Source: Diatrype stigma
Lineage: Eukaryota > Ascomycota > Sordariomycetes > Xylariales > Diatrypaceae
Direction: 5' to 3'
DNA length: 61,783 nucleotides
NCBI GenBank assembly: GCA_022225965.2
Contig: JAKJXP020000168.1
Span: 1 to 61,783 of the forward strand
The notes under the pieces are model-generated. The model saw nothing but the letters and a program-made list of their open reading frames with translations, did no database searches and had not been told where the DNA came from. The position numbers and the translations under genes were made by a program. Shown one piece after another: positions 35,206 to 47,699 of this stretch (position 1 is its first letter; each line of letters begins with the position of its first letter).

Positions 35206-36353
35206 TTTGAGTGCGTATGCGTATACGTGTACGTGGTATGTGTGTTTCGTCTGATGATTGGTCGCCCTTGGCGATGTCTTGATCAAGTCGGAAAAGGAAT
35301 GTAACCCCGAAACCAAGGAAATGCTGGGGGAACCAAGCGGAATCTATAGTGCAAGGTTGTTCTTTCGACGCGGGTCCAGAAGTCTAAATGGCAAAGAAGA
35401 ACAATTGGTCTGAGGCACCGTTCATGAATGCATTGTTTAGCAACAAAGGTGAAGAGGCATGGTACGATGACTACTTCTTTGTCTGGTGTGCCGTGTAACA
35501 GATAGTATGTATGCCTTCTCCGTCCCTATAATCAGGATGGATAAAGGAGAGGAGCAGACCTAGACCAAATGCAGTGCCGATAGCAGAAGCTTAGGTCGAC
35601 GACGGTGTGAATATGCTGTGTTCCCTTTGTCCTTGGGGTGAATGCTTTTGCCTCTGGGGTCCCTAGGTAATGACTGGACGATGAAGATGAAGATGAAATA
35701 ATCCCGAATAAGGAAAGTGTGGGGTAATAACGGGTGTTGATAAACTTGCTGACTCAAAAGAGGGTGAAGGATGGGATGGGATGTTCGGTCGACGCTCCGA
35801 GAGGTAGTGTGGGCTGATACTACACAATGTTGTCGTTGATGGTTGCCGGTCTTGGTAGTCGACAGAAGCGCGCCAGATTGGCAGATTGCCAGACCACTCC
35901 ACTCCAAATGCTGACGGACGCGTTGAAGCGTGTCGAGCTGGATGAACCAGAAGAATGAACGTACAAACAAACGAATGGAGGAACGTGACGAGGGTGGAGG
36001 GCGGAGGGTGGGAGTGGGAAAGTGAGGGAGAGAACGTGGCGGCGCAGAAGCAGCGAAAGTATGCTGGTTGATTCAAGGTTGTTCTTGGGCGGCTTGGCCA
36101 GCTTGGTTGTCAGGTTGTCAGGTTGTTAACGGGCGATGATTCTAGACCTCGGTGTGGATAATGAACAGTGCATCAAGCCCTTCAAAATTGGGATGTTCAT
36201 TTAGCGGGCACCCAAACACCTGAGATGTGGCTGTGGTCCCGTCTTTATGCAGCGTCGTTCTCTGGGCGGTGGTTGTATTGAGTAATTGAAGGTCAGAAGC
36301 TGGGGCAAATAACACCACCCACAGCCAGCAGCAGGTAGTAAACACCGAAAATA

Positions 36354-36362
36354 TTATCAGAT
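36354..36362 (-). promoter_or_regulatory. ATCTGATAA, iron GATA-factor type site
   Basis: Exact match on the minus strand to ATCWGATAA, the site known for the iron-repressor GATA factors (SreA/SRE/Urbs1). It lies about 1.15 kb upstream of the ferric reductase start, in the same orientation. Distance and single copy leave room for chance. Confidence 0.35.
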
Positions 36363-37094
36363 GTTTAGAAGTGCAGGTGAAGACGTCAAGCCGTTTATCG
36401 ATTATGAAAGTGCAGATCCAGCTCCAGGTACAATTGCAACAAACACACAACCTTGGAACCTTCCATTTAATGTAGGCGGGTGGGAGGCGGGTGGGAGGCA
36501 GGCAGGCAGGTTATGTATGTAGACAATAAGTAGGTCGTCGGTTCACAGAGACCGTCGACCACCTGCAGCGACTGAGAGGGTGATAGGTAATTACCTGCTG
36601 CCACTGGATACTTCGTATGAGCAGGTACCTGCTACTACATCCATGAATCCAAGCCACCGTCCGATTACGATTGCCCCTTGCATTAGATCTACCCGTTCTT
36701 TCGTATTTGTAGATGCAGGTATCCCAGGTATATTTGCGCTAAAAGCTAGTTTAGTGGTGGCTCCATTGCTGCCATCTCTTTCCTAAGTTACCGCGCCAAG
36801 TTACAGGCTGGTGAAGTTACCACCACTACCTCCAAATTTTCGGTTGCCTTGTTAGGAAGTTTAGGGGTTCTTGCCCCCCAAGAACCCCCTTCAACGTACG
36901 ATCAGAACCTACATAGGTACATAGGTATGCCACGACACCATTGATTGATTGATCATGCATGGGTAACTACCAAGTACTGGTACGACGTAGAACCAAGAAT
37001 CTCCATGATAGTTACCTGGCAAGCAACTTGGATAGTTGGATACCTGCCTCCAGCAGTCCAGCTGCCCAGGCTGCCAGGTGGTCTAGGTAGGTAG

Positions 37095-37126
37095 CTACAT
37101 ACATACATACATACATACATACATAC
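37095..37126. repeat. (ACAT)n microsatellite
   Basis: About eight tandem ACAT units within a CTAGGTAGGTAGCTACATAC context. Intergenic. Confidence 0.9.
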
Positions 37127-40100
37127 TACTACATACATGCCTAGCTACCTGACCTGTTCGGCCCATCCAAAACTCAGCAGCGACGGAGACGCCAAAGCAT
37201 GCCACTTTGTGACCTATCGTCCCCCAATCAATCGGGCTTTCCCATGTCTTAGCTCCAGGTGAACAAGCTGTCGGGTTCCCTCTTGCCAGCGGCCTGCTCG
37301 ATGGAAGTCTAGAATGAAACGCGCGGCCAAACCTGATTGGCATGGAGTTTCTAACTGCCTACATCTAGAGTAGCCGGTACGCTGGTAGTGGTGTCGACTG
37401 GTACCTGGAACTACCCCTGTTGAAGGGGGACGTCGAGACCTGATAGGCCGGCTGTTTCTGAGGTCGGGTCCTTCCAGGGATATCGTCCGTAACCAGCCAA
37501 GTATGTTTCATTTTCTCAGGGCAGTCAGGGTTCGCCTGAACTTGGCTCAATTAAGCAAAATTCTCGAATGCTGATTGGCTCGGGTGGATTTGCCTAAGGC
37601 CTTTGCAGAACGGCCTTCCGTTCGGATGCCACCGACTCGTACGACATCATAGGCAGGTACCTCCCGCTGTGCCCGAAAATGCCCCTTTCATTGAGGAAGT
37701 TCTATCGAAAGCTGAAAAGCCTCCTACACCTGTACCTACACCTGTATAACCTCATGTGAAGCCTCGCAATCGAAAAGGCGGAAATATTTCACTAGGTATC
37801 GGCCCAGGCAAAGAGTGCACCGGACTCCGCCAACACCGAAGTAGGTAGTCCACGACGTATAGCTTGACTGATGGCGTTTAACAACGTCAATGGCTTCTAA
37901 CAAGTTGCCATCCCTCATGAGCTGATGGGACTTGAGCCACGTAGTAGGGCCTACGAGAGTCAGTTATCAAGCAATGCGCTGCCGCAAACAGACCTGTCTA
38001 CCTATGGTTCTAGCTAATCAACTACTTCCCTAGCCAAGTAGATAGGTTTTAATTAGAGCTCTTTTACATTCAACATAGGTATACCCATGGTTCTCGTGAG
38101 AACAAAAGGTACAGAACTGTCCATGTTTTAGTATCGTGGAATTTATGTAGTTAGCTTGTTGCTTCAAGTATAGTTCTCGTTCCTCATTCGGGTGTAGCCC
38201 GAGGACCTCCTTCGAGCGGGCCACGCCGTCACTTGGACACCTCAAGGCGGTAAGTGCTGCCGTTGATCCGGTCTATCCAGCTCTTCAATTCGCGGGAAGT
38301 AGTTCATCTCGGTCGACAGCGGGAACCACAGATGGGTAAGGGTAAGGTCCGCCAAGCTTTCTACCATGCGCCGCCAACATGCTTGGTTTGTATAGATGTA
38401 ACACTGGTTCTCTTGTGTCAGCTACCTTTCAGGAAGTCCGTGTTTTAGTTCCTCCGATGTCTAGTCTGCGTAGGTCTGGCTATAAATGAATTTCACGACG
38501 GCAGGTTTAATATATATCGATGAAGGCCTGTTCTCCGAATCCTCCTTGTATTTCTCTAATTTGATAGCCACCTGAGCCTGACGATTCCCACCTGATACAC
38601 ACTCCGATATCGTGTGTCGCGGGGCTTTTATATATTGCATGTGATCTTTAAGCGACACATTCGCTCTTTTTAATACTACTGCGTACGATTGTCGGCCGTA
38701 TTGTATGGTGTTGCGCTGCATCTGGCGCGAGTTCTATACCGCCGGAACATGATACGGGGTCTGGTCCAGATTGGCCGACTGGCCCTACAAGCGAGTGTGC
38801 GAGTCTCGCGTAAACTAGGGTTGAACACAAACGTTACATGAAGTCAATAACCCCTAAAATTGATGTTTCCTATCATTCATGATCATTCATGGCAAAGGCT
38901 TGGGTCAGAAAGACTGACTGGTCAAAGGGGGGACCGCGCAAGGGGGATGGGGTCCCTAGAGTTGCTAAACTACTGTTCTTATTCGCATCGGAATCTACTT
39001 TCAGTAATATAGGACCAATACCCATCAGAGGGGTCTCGACTCAGCCCCAGTGCATAGTATAGTAGAGCTGAGTGAATTAGATACTGCAAGTACTACACTC
39101 TACCCGTAGTAACAGCTACTTGCCGAGTGGGGACAGGATCAGACTTCAACCTCCGCCTACGAAGTACTGCAGGGTTTCAGTGCCTTACAATGTAGGAAAG
39201 CTTGTAGTTGCCTGGAACCTCACCTCGTACCGGGGAGCCAATGAAGGGGAAGAAGTAGCTTCCAAGATTTTCAATCTTACGTCTCACTTCAGATGCCCCT
39301 TGGTGTATACGGCGTTCATTCGTAGTACTGTATATGCTCTGTCCAGCCCAGCCTCTCCACCGAGAACACCACCCAAGCAAGGTCGAAGTCTGATGGTGCC
39401 ATGGTTATCTACGCCAAGCTTAGAGTGGGCTCAGGTAAGTATGTGGCATTCAGTTGAGCATATAGGAATTTTATGAAGTATTTGCTGGTTAGATAGCTTC
39501 AGCTGCCATTTTTTGTTGACGATAAGGCGCAGTTCTCGAACAAAAGCAGAAATATACTTATGGGGGGAAAGTGGAGATTCAGTGAGACAGAATCACCGCG
39601 TTCTTGGGGTTAATTGTAATTGTATCCACCTTCAGCAGGCTTAAATTCCAATTCCCGCCCCGGCGCTCCGGTCCAATGAGCTCACGACGTTCTGCTGAAA
39701 GATATCCTGCTTACGTTCAGCAGCTTTTTGGGCTTTTGGGGTCTGCTTTTGCTAGCAAATACAGCCAGTTCATTTATTTACAGGCAACGTAATACGTAAT
39801 AGCTTCATGTATGTATATTTTAACCTAGGTACGTAAGCAATTACGTAATTTGTACATTTCTGGCAACGTACGGTTAGAGGTTATAACAACGTCTTTAAAT
39901 ATATACGTTTTAGCCCTTCAAAAAGACAGGCGACGTCGGTAACACTATTTGCAGCCAGTATGATACCTACATATAAGTGGCAGTTGGTCGGCAAAAAGGA
40001 AGGAAAAGGAAAAGAAGGAAGGAACAGAAGGTAAACAACGCGTATCGTGAGATTTTGGAAGGTGGTACGATAATCCATCCAGCTTGTTGTTCGAGAACAG

Positions 40101-40382
40101 AAGCATCAGAATTAACCGGTTGCTTATGTGATTATAGTGGGACGGCCACACAAACTCCGGCCGGGTTCAGTAAGTAGGAATGACAGGGTGCTCACGGGCC
40201 ATAATTGTAAATATGCTTTTGATCGAGAACTGCGCCTAAGAAAGAGAGGCTGAAGAAGGCGGAAGGTGGGGCTTGACTATATTCATTTAACAAAGAGATC
40301 TCTTAACAAAATATTCATGCCAACGAAGCGTTGTTGCTACAGTTTGGCTTAAGACCAATACATACATAGACATGTATGTAGG

Positions 40383-40430
40383 TATGTATGTATGTATGTA
40401 TGTATGTATGTATGTATGTATGTATGTATG
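40383..40430. repeat. (TATG)n microsatellite
   Basis: About twelve perfect TATG units, roughly 390 nt upstream of the APC5 start. It is the longest perfect tetranucleotide array of the gene-bearing part. Confidence 0.95.
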
Positions 40431-40820
40431 CAACACTCAGACACGCTCCGAGTGCTGCTCAGTATCAGTGCAAACACCGATGTGAAAAGCCATACTCGAA
40501 AGCTGCCTTTCAGAATTGAACAAACTGCTAGCAAAGTAGGAGCAAGTTGTTTGTATATTGGCCTCTGAATCAGTTCCCAACGCAGGATTCCAACGCAGGA
40601 TCCCAGCGAAGGAACAGACAGGCGAGTATACGATACATACATTCCAGATACAGAGGGTCTTGGAAGTTGGTATCGGCATGGCCTCTTGTAACCAGAGAAC
40701 ATCTCCCAGAATGGTCAGAAGGCGATGAGTGATCAGCTCTTTGCTTTCTATATTGTGGGAAATCCCGGATACTGCCTCTTCCACCCCGGCATTCTATAAT
40801 CGAGATTGAAGTCCACGGCC

Positions 40821-43280
40821 ATGTCTCGATTTCTAACCCCGGCCAAGATCGGCCTCCTAGCCCTTATCGAACTATATACTAGTAAGGCGGTGCCGACCTC
40901 TTCGATCGTGGAGGTTCTTTCTTTGATCACGTCCCACCTGATCGACTATGACCTTTCAAGCTCGTCTGGCGACACCGACGGGCGATGGAAAAGAGCGGAG
41001 AGCACTGTTGGCCTGGTCATCTCGATTGCAGATTTCGAGAAGGTCTTGACCCCGCTCACCGCAGCATCTGGCATGCCAGGCCGGAGTCTGTGGTACGTTT
41101 TCCTCGACAAGCTGTGGAAGATCGATTCCCTGGATGCCCTGCACGCCTTCTTCGACCACTGTCCTGAGCTTCTGGCCAAGACGAAGGATGAACTGCGCCG
41201 TGATGCGGAGATGGGCATTCCGGCGCCCGGGCCCGAGGTCATCCTGCTCTCTCGCAATTCGCCGTTCGGCGCGTTTGTGCGCAGAGCACACCTCGAGTTC
41301 ACGCGGCTCCGGTTTCATGATGCCTTCGAGTTGTGGAAGGGCTTTGTCAGGTACCGCCAGACCACCGCGGCCTACTACCGCAAGAAGACGCCGTCTTTCC
41401 AGAGGCTTAGCTTTGACAACGTCCTCTTAACGGGTGAGCCTGATTGGGGCACTGGCGTGGAGGACATTGCGTCGGTGGCCTACGGCGACATGCTCAGGGA
41501 TGATCCTACTTCTACGTTACCCGTCAGCACCGACGATATCGAGAAACTTCTGGAGTTCCAGATCGAGCAAATGCAGAAGTATGGCAACCGAATACCGCTG
41601 GAGATACGGCATCAGTTCCAAGATCTACTCAACGACAGCTTTATGATCCCAAGTCTGTCCCACTACCTTAGCTACCTGGATGCCTGGAGAGCAGGCGATT
41701 ACTCGACGTCTTTTGACTACTTGCACCGATACTTCGACTATACGATGCAGAACCGGGACAGACTATTCTACCAGTACGCGCTCATGAACCTCGCCGTGCT
41801 CCAAGCCGACTTCGGATGCTACAAGGAAGCGGTCGCCGCCATGCTGGAGACGGTCTCGACTGCTAGGGAAAATCGGGACATGACCTGCTTGAACTTCGCC
41901 CTCAACTGGCTCTTCCACTTCGGTCGCGCGCACCCCGAGGTCACCAAGGAGCTCGAGTCGAAGAGCATGCTTGGCACCGGCAAGGAGTCGCTGGCGTTCC
42001 TGCGCAGCAAGGCTAAGGAGACGGGCATGTGGTCGCTGTGGAGCTCGGCGCTCATGAGCGAGGCCAAGATGAGCCTGTCCAACGGCGACAGCGTCGCCAC
42101 GGCCCTGGAGCACATGGTGCGCAGCTCGCAGATCCTGGTGGAGCGCAACATGAAGAGCATGATCGGCTCGCAGCTGTCGCTCAGCATCGCGCTGTGGGAC
42201 CGGCTGGGGATCGCGTACCTCTCGGCGACGACCTGCGAGGTCTTCCTCCGCTGCCACGCGCGCCACGCCATCTTCGACGACGAGCTGAAGGTGACGAGCC
42301 GCCAGGCCTCGATGCTGGCCCTGGGCGGCAAGTACGACGAGGCGCTCGCGCGGCTCGAGGGGCTCGACGCCAACGCCCTGCGCGCCTGGAAGCCCGCCCA
42401 GTACTGGCACAAGTTCCGCGGCATCATCAAGCTGCGCCGGGACCTGCACCACGGCGACCTGGAGGGGGCGTCGCTGCTGCTCTCCCAGCTGCTGCAGTCC
42501 AAGGCCGAGGACCTCGAGCCCGACCTGGCCTTCGTGGTCGACACGCTGCACGCCGAGCTGCTGGCGCGGCGGGGCGACACCTCGGCCGCCCTCGCCGAGG
42601 CCGAGCGCCTCGGCGGCACCGGCACCGGCGCCGACATCGATGACGACGACGTTGACGAGTCTTCCTCCTCCCTGAGCCCGAGCCGCGACGTCGCCCTGCG
42701 CGTCCGCCTCCTGCTCCTCAAGGCCGAGCTGCTCGAGCGCGCCGGCCGCACCCGCAAGAGCCTCACCGTCGCCGTCCGCGCCGCCAACGCCGCCTGGCGC
42801 GCCCGCCTCATCCCCTACCTCTGGCCCGCCGCCGCCGCCGTCGCCGCCGTCCTCGTCGCCCTCGCCGAGTTCGCCCCCGCCGCCCGCCTGCTCGCCGCCG
42901 CCCTGCCGCGCGCCCTCGAGTGCGGCAACGCCGCCATGGTCGCGCGCCTGTACGCCTTGCTGGCCGACGCGCACGTCGGGATGGCCGGGGTGGCGGGGTC
43001 CGGGTTTTCTTCTTCGTCGGGTCAGGGTAATAATAGTGGTAATAGCAACAGCAACAGCAGGGGCCGGCGCGAGTACTTGACCCGCGCCGTCGCCGCCCTC
43101 GAGAAGGCCTTCGACCACTACTCGAGCATCGAGGACGTCGCCAAGCAGTGCGAGATGCTGGCCAAGAAGGCCACCATCATGAAGGTCGCGGGCGAGAACG
43201 TCCTGGCGAACGATTGCGCCGCGGCGTATTTGGCGCTGAGGCGGGAGGCGGAGGAGCGGTGGGGGAAGGGGAGGGGGTAA
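40821..43280 (+). CDS. APC5: Anaphase-promoting complex subunit 5
   Basis: Scaffold subunit of the APC/C ubiquitin ligase that triggers anaphase and mitotic exit by marking securin and cyclins for destruction. Single exon, 819 aa, starting MSRFLTPAKIGLLALIELY. The open frame upstream of this ATG has only a TTG. The ANAPC5 signature is near residues 278-305 (H-Y-L-S-Y-L-D-A-W-R-A-G-D-Y, then L-H-R-Y-F-D-Y), followed by TPR-like helical repeats (Y-Q-Y-A-L-M-N-L-A-V-L-Q-A-D-F-G-C-Y-K-E-A). Two low-complexity inserts, one Asp/Ser-rich near 605-625 and one Ser/Asn/Gly-rich near 730-750, interrupt the C-terminal repeats. The 3' half is much richer in GC than the 5' half, which makes a 451-codon antisense ORF that is only a shadow. 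Confidence 0.92.
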   Translation: MSRFLTPAKIGLLALIELYTSKAVPTSSIVEVLSLITSHLIDYDLSSSSGDTDGRWKRAESTVGLVISIADFEKVLTPLTAASGMPGRSLWYVFLDKLWKIDSLDALHAFFDHCPELLAKTKDELRRDAEMGIPAPGPEVILLSRNSPFGAFVRRAHLEFTRLRFHDAFELWKGFVRYRQTTAAYYRKKTPSFQRLSFDNVLLTGEPDWGTGVEDIASVAYGDMLRDDPTSTLPVSTDDIEKLLEFQIEQMQKYGNRIPLEIRHQFQDLLNDSFMIPSLSHYLSYLDAWRAGDYSTSFDYLHRYFDYTMQNRDRLFYQYALMNLAVLQADFGCYKEAVAAMLETVSTARENRDMTCLNFALNWLFHFGRAHPEVTKELESKSMLGTGKESLAFLRSKAKETGMWSLWSSALMSEAKMSLSNGDSVATALEHMVRSSQILVERNMKSMIGSQLSLSIALWDRLGIAYLSATTCEVFLRCHARHAIFDDELKVTSRQASMLALGGKYDEALARLEGLDANALRAWKPAQYWHKFRGIIKLRRDLHHGDLEGASLLLSQLLQSKAEDLEPDLAFVVDTLHAELLARRGDTSAALAEAERLGGTGTGADIDDDDVDESSSSLSPSRDVALRVRLLLLKAELLERAGRTRKSLTVAVRAANAAWRARLIPYLWPAAAAVAAVLVALAEFAPAARLLAAALPRALECGNAAMVARLYALLADAHVGMAGVAGSGFSSSSGQGNNSGNSNSNSRGRREYLTRAVAALEKAFDHYSSIEDVAKQCEMLAKKATIMKVAGENVLANDCAAAYLALRREAEERWGKGRG

Positions 43281-44095
43281 GGGGGTAGGGGGTAGGGTTC
43301 ACGGGAAGAAAAGGAGGAGAGGCAGAGAAAAACAAAGAAATGAGATGAGGTGGTGGGCCGCAGATACGCGAAGTGAATACGTATCGTTCGATGGTGCGAT
43401 GACTACTTACCCAAGTATCTTCTAACAGACTGGCTATGTAGTTCTTAGCCGTAATAGCAATCAATAATCAATGGCACGCAACGCAAACCTTGGGCGAGCA
43501 CCATGAGGTTCGGGTTGTAGAGGGGGATTCTAAGTATAACATGATCAAGAGAGGGAGAATGGGGAAATGGACTTAAAGTATCATTTCACTTGGAGCCGAC
43601 TATTCCAGCCAAGGAAGAAGAATTATAAAGCACGAAGCTGCGTTCCCCTTAAGATTACATTTGAAGTTTTACTCTCATACAAATCCATCTATAGCAGACC
43701 TTATCACTCACTACCTAACTACTTAGCTAAGTTATCGATGTTGACTTGAGCTCTATTGTTGGCATTTGTCTATATTGTCATGCTTGAGACCATAGCGGAC
43801 AAAAAAACTTTTGCTGGGAGAGTAGGTATGTATGTTGCTCGGTGTTGGTATAGTATACATCCGTATCCATACCTTACCTAGGTATACAGGGAATACTTCA
43901 GGGGATTTGTTATCATTTGAATGCTATTCGGCTTATATGACTATCTAAAACCATGCCATATCATTCCGTATCGTACCAGCCACATTTGCCATCCAGACGG
44001 CCTAAGCCAATATGTTACATCGTAATGGAGAGTAGTGTAGCGTATTGGGGTGAGGGGATCTCCCTCTACTTCTTATCTAAGCAACGACTTCCCGT
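43281..44095. other. Intergenic between convergent APC5 and CIA30
   Basis: About 0.8 kb shared 3' flank. It starts with a GGGGTAA-type G-rich tract; the rest is AT-leaning, with one TACCTAGGTA palindrome near 43877. No gene is seen. Confidence 0.5.
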
Positions 44096-45176
44096 TCATT
44101 CACTCCAGCTGATTTTCTTCCCTTGCTTATTCCTCAGCTTTCCTTCCTTCGCGGCAGCACCAGCACCAGCACCGGCAGGGGGAGCAGGAGCAGGGGTAGC
44201 AGCAGCGGCACCACCACGACGACCACCACCACCAGTACCAGCCTTAGCCTCAGCAGCAGCCGCAGCATCAGCATCCGCCTCGGTCTGCAGCGGGTTCGCG
44301 TTCCGGTGGTAGTAGCCCTCGCTGGCGTCGTTGGTGGCCCAGACGCCGGCGATGCAGAGCTCGAAGGGGCCGGGGACGCGGTCGGTCAGGCCGAGGCCGA
44401 TGGAGCGGACGCGCTGGCGCAGCATCTCGCCCTGGGGCTCGACGGCGAAGCCGTGGTTGGTGCGGACGAAGTCGTTCCAGCGCACGAGGACGGTCTCCCA
44501 GGCGCCCGGGCGCCGCGCGAACAGGCGGTGCTGGTGCAGGTCCTCGGGCACCACCGACTCCGTCTGCACGTTGATCAGGTAGCTGCGCCCGTCCGACCGT
44601 ACCCGCAGCGCCAGGTACGTGTACATGTCGATGTCCCACACCGACTTGCCGAAGATGGTCGGCGGCCGGTCCAGCGTCCGGAACGCCGCGTACCCCGTCC
44701 GCTGCACCGACGGCCGGTTGGGCGGCAGCGCCGTCGAGATCGTGCCCCGGAAGCGCGCGTGCGCCGGTTCGGGCTCGGAGGTGGTGGTGGTGGTGGGGGA
44801 GGAAGAGGGAGGGGAGGGAGATGAAGAAGAAGGAGATGATGATGATGTGGATGATGTTGATGAAGCAGGGATCCAGTCGAGGGAGGCAGTCGACTTTCCC
44901 CCCAAATCAGCATCGCTCATGACTTTGCACTCATCCACTGAGTCGGGCGTGGAGAAGTCACGCAGCGTGTAGGGGCCGGACGGGCCCTTGATGCCTTCGA
45001 GCTTGAGAGCTGCGGGCAGGCAGGGAAGTTAGCGAAGGAAGAAGAAAGAAAGGGAAAGGGAAAGGAGAATATTTAAGAGACGAATGCTACGAACCTATGT
45101 TGGAGAGGCGCTTGAACTCATCGATACTGCGCCCCCAGAAGCCCTTCCTGGCCAGAGACGCTGCTGTGGGATGCAT
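44096..45176 (-). CDS. CIA30: CIA30-family complex I assembly protein (331 aa)
   Basis: CIA30 (NDUFAF1) proteins are mitochondrial chaperones that bind a membrane-arm intermediate during assembly of NADH:ubiquinone oxidoreductase. Two exons on minus: 45176-45095 and 45009-44096, with an 85-nt intron (GTTCGT...CGCAG), giving 331 aa starting MHPTAASLARKGFWGRSIDE. The CIA30 fold is visible from about residue 45: D-F-S-T-P-D-S-V-D-E-C-K, then R-F-R-G-T-I-S-T, Y-A-A-F-R-T, Y-T-Y-L-A-L-R-V-R-S-D-G-R-S-Y, W-N-D-F-V-R and I-G-L-G-L-T-D. A Ser/Thr/Pro low-complexity loop is inserted after D-W-I-P. The C-terminus is an Ala/Gly/Pro tract ending in Lys-rich K-L-R-N-K-Q-G-K-K. The N-terminus is basic and may act in mitochondrial import. 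The start lies only about 360 nt from a decayed LTR. Confidence 0.88.
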
Positions 45177-45534
45177 CTTCGAGGGAGGGGTTTAACAGGA
45201 GTTCGATATCGGAGGGCGTTCTCACTTATTTGATGAGGTTGTCGGCTCAAGGCGGGTTTACGTATGTGTAGGAGCCAAAAGGCTCAATTCCTCATCTTTA
45301 ACATCAGCAGTGGGGTAGTAATCCCACTATACTCGTATCTCGTTATGTGAGGTCTCAAGATGCCGTGGTTGTATAGTTATGATATATTCTTAGGCTGGTT
45401 TACCTACTTGGCTGGTAGGTTTGAAGCTCTCCGTCATCGAACGGAGCTTCGCAAGATCTTATCAATCTATCAATTAGATTGATATGCAAGTAGCCAGACC
45501 CTTGCCAATATCAGTTAATGTACCACGCTATTAG
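45177..45534. other. CIA30 promoter / last unique sequence before the transposons
   Basis: 358 nt between the CIA30 start and the retrotransposon LTR. Base composition is ordinary to about 45.45 kb and then becomes AT-rich. A hairpin (arms GAAGCTC/GAGCTTC) lies near 45421-45449. Confidence 0.6.
45530..45534. other. Candidate target-site duplication, left copy
   Basis: TTAG (45531-45534) directly precedes the left LTR; TCAG (51242-51245) directly follows the right LTR. The two differ by one C-to-T change, the RIP type. The copies are short, so this is only suggestive. Confidence 0.4.
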
Positions 45535-45777
45535 TGTGCGTATTGCAACTAACCCTAATTACTTAATTATTACTAATCCAGCTAAATATTAAATCCTTAG
45601 GGTTTTTGTTGCAATTATTACTTAAAAGAAAAAAAAAGAAGGAAAAGAAATAAAAGATTTCTTAACCTATATTTAAATATAATACAGTTATAAAAATAAA
45701 TTTCTTAGAAATTTATTTCTTATTATTTAATTAGCCGAATGCCTTAGCCTTAGCATTTATTGCCTTAGGGATTCATA
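45535..45777 (-). repeat. 3' LTR of element A
   Basis: Direct repeat of 51002-51241, about 75-80% alike by eye, sharing ATTAAATCCTTA, TATTTAAATATAATACAG and GCCGAATGCCTTAGCCTT. The ends on the plus strand are TGTGCG and GGATTCATA; unmutated LTR ends would be TGTG...CACA. Confidence 0.85.
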
Positions 45778-45780
45778 TTA

Positions 45781-45792
45781 TTCCCTTTTTCC
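45781..45792 (-). other. Polypurine tract of element A
   Basis: GGAAAAAGGGAA on the minus strand, three bases inside the left LTR, where second-strand synthesis would be primed. It fixes the element's orientation as minus. Confidence 0.65.
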
Positions 45793-47699
45793 AATTAAAT
45801 CGTCCTCGATTATCGTAAGATTTTCCTTTTTAAATAAACGCTAACGATCTTATTTTAAAAGCCGTTTATTAACGTATTAAAAGCTTTTTACGGAATATCC
45901 GTTTTTTACGTAAGCTAGAAATAAATTAATGCCGTTATATTTATTTTATAATTATATTTTTTTCGGACTTTATAAATAATAAATATTTCCTTAATAATAA
46001 TTAATAATGGCCTAAGGTTTATTATAATACGGTTCGTATTTTTCTTTACGTTAACGTATATAAAAAATCCAATCGCCGGACGCGTAAATACGAATAAAGC
46101 CTTTTTTTTTAAAAAATACGCTTTTATTTAATTTCACGAAATCTTTATATTATTAAATCATAACTTAATTAGCGGTATTTTATGTTATTTTGCCAATCGG
46201 CGTTCGTTTTCGATTTTTTCCTTCTTTATCGGTTTACGAACGTATTCGGAATATTCGGTCCGGGGTTATTTTTAAAGAAATTAAATGCCGTATAACAAAA
46301 AAAAAAGAATTATAATTATTCGGCTTAAATATTCGATTATATATCGTTACGGTACGCTAAAAGAATTTATTAAGGTTTTTCGGTATTAAATTTGCTGCAT
46401 ATTCTTAAATCATAATATATTTTAAGTTTTAATTAATTTTCTTAATTTTACCGTTGCCTTTAGGTTTTGCGGATATAATTGGTTTTATTTTTATATTATG
46501 CGTTTTATTTTATTTAACGGCGGCTTTATTTATAAAGGCCCTTTCGTTATTACTAATCCATTTCTTTAAATAATCGAAGGTAATTTCGATTTTATTAAAT
46601 ATAAAAATGATATTAACGAATTAAATGGTTAATATAACTTTAGCCTTAATTCATCCTATTGCGTATTTAATAATAACGAAAATATATAATTTATTTATTG
46701 CCGTATAATTAATTACTTATCGTATAAAAAAAACGGAAGATTATATAAAATTCAAATCGGACAAAAAAGAAATCCGGCTTTTTTATTAATTAATAATTCG
46801 AATATTTAACCGTAACTTATTATGTTATAAATACGATTTTTGGATATTAAAATTACTTTTAGGCTTTTCGGAATATAACTCCGATTATATAATATTTTTT
46901 TTCGTAATAAATCTTTTTTAATTATATCAAAAGATTATTATATTTCAGAATTTTTTATAAAGTTTATACGTTTATTGCGATACCCTTAAGATATAAAGGG
47001 TTATTCGGAATTTTTTTATATATTACCGCTTTATATAACTTATTTCGAAAAAAAAAAATGCTTATCGATAAAATTCGATAAGATAATAGGAAATAGGGCT
47101 ATTTCGAAACGTAAAAACTCGAAAATGGCTTAAAGGTTAATTCGATTTAATTAATCGGATTTTCGAATAAATTCGATTTTGTTAAAAGGTAATTTATCGA
47201 AAAGCATTAACGTTTCGGTTTATTCCAAAGGTTTAAATAAGTAATTCGCAAAAACGTTAGCTTTTTTTGATTTATAATAAATACGAATGCCATAATATTT
47301 AATAATATTTAAGAATTTAACGATCCAAACGGATTATTCGGTTTTCGTATTAAGGGTTTTTAAGGATTCGTAATTCGTAATTACCGTAATTTCGTTTTTT
47401 TATTTAATACCGCTAATATTAAAATACCAGCATAATTCTTAAAAATTTTCGCTTTTATATAAAATATCGTAATTATATATTAATTAGTTTCTTTAAAAAG
47501 TAAGTAATAAAGTAAAAAGCGGTATTGCCGTTTATATGTATATAAAGTTATAATAAAACGGCGTCGACGTCGTTTTATAAAGCGTCGGTTTCGATTACGG
47601 AAGGCTTTTTTTAATTAAACGTACATACCATTAAAATTGTAATAATTTTTTTACGGATTTCTTTTTAAGCTGTTATTATTTTCGGAGATAAAATTACGC

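Larger units (their letters stand above)
35206..40820. other. Intergenic, about 5.6 kb between divergent FRE and APC5
   Basis: 35.2-36.5 kb is the 5' flank of the ferric reductase, with one ATCTGATAA site. 36.5-40.8 kb has no recognisable gene. It carries microsatellites (ACAT at 37095-37126, TATG at 40383-40430) and several TAGG tracts (36910-36930, 37080-37092). ORFs at 38461-38830 and 39120-39476 show no domain. Confidence 0.5.

Noticed and set aside
41763..43118. 451-codon ORF antisense to APC5
   Set aside because: Composition is Gly/Ala/Val/Arg-biased and mirrors GC-rich codons of APC5; no domain, start context or intron logic.
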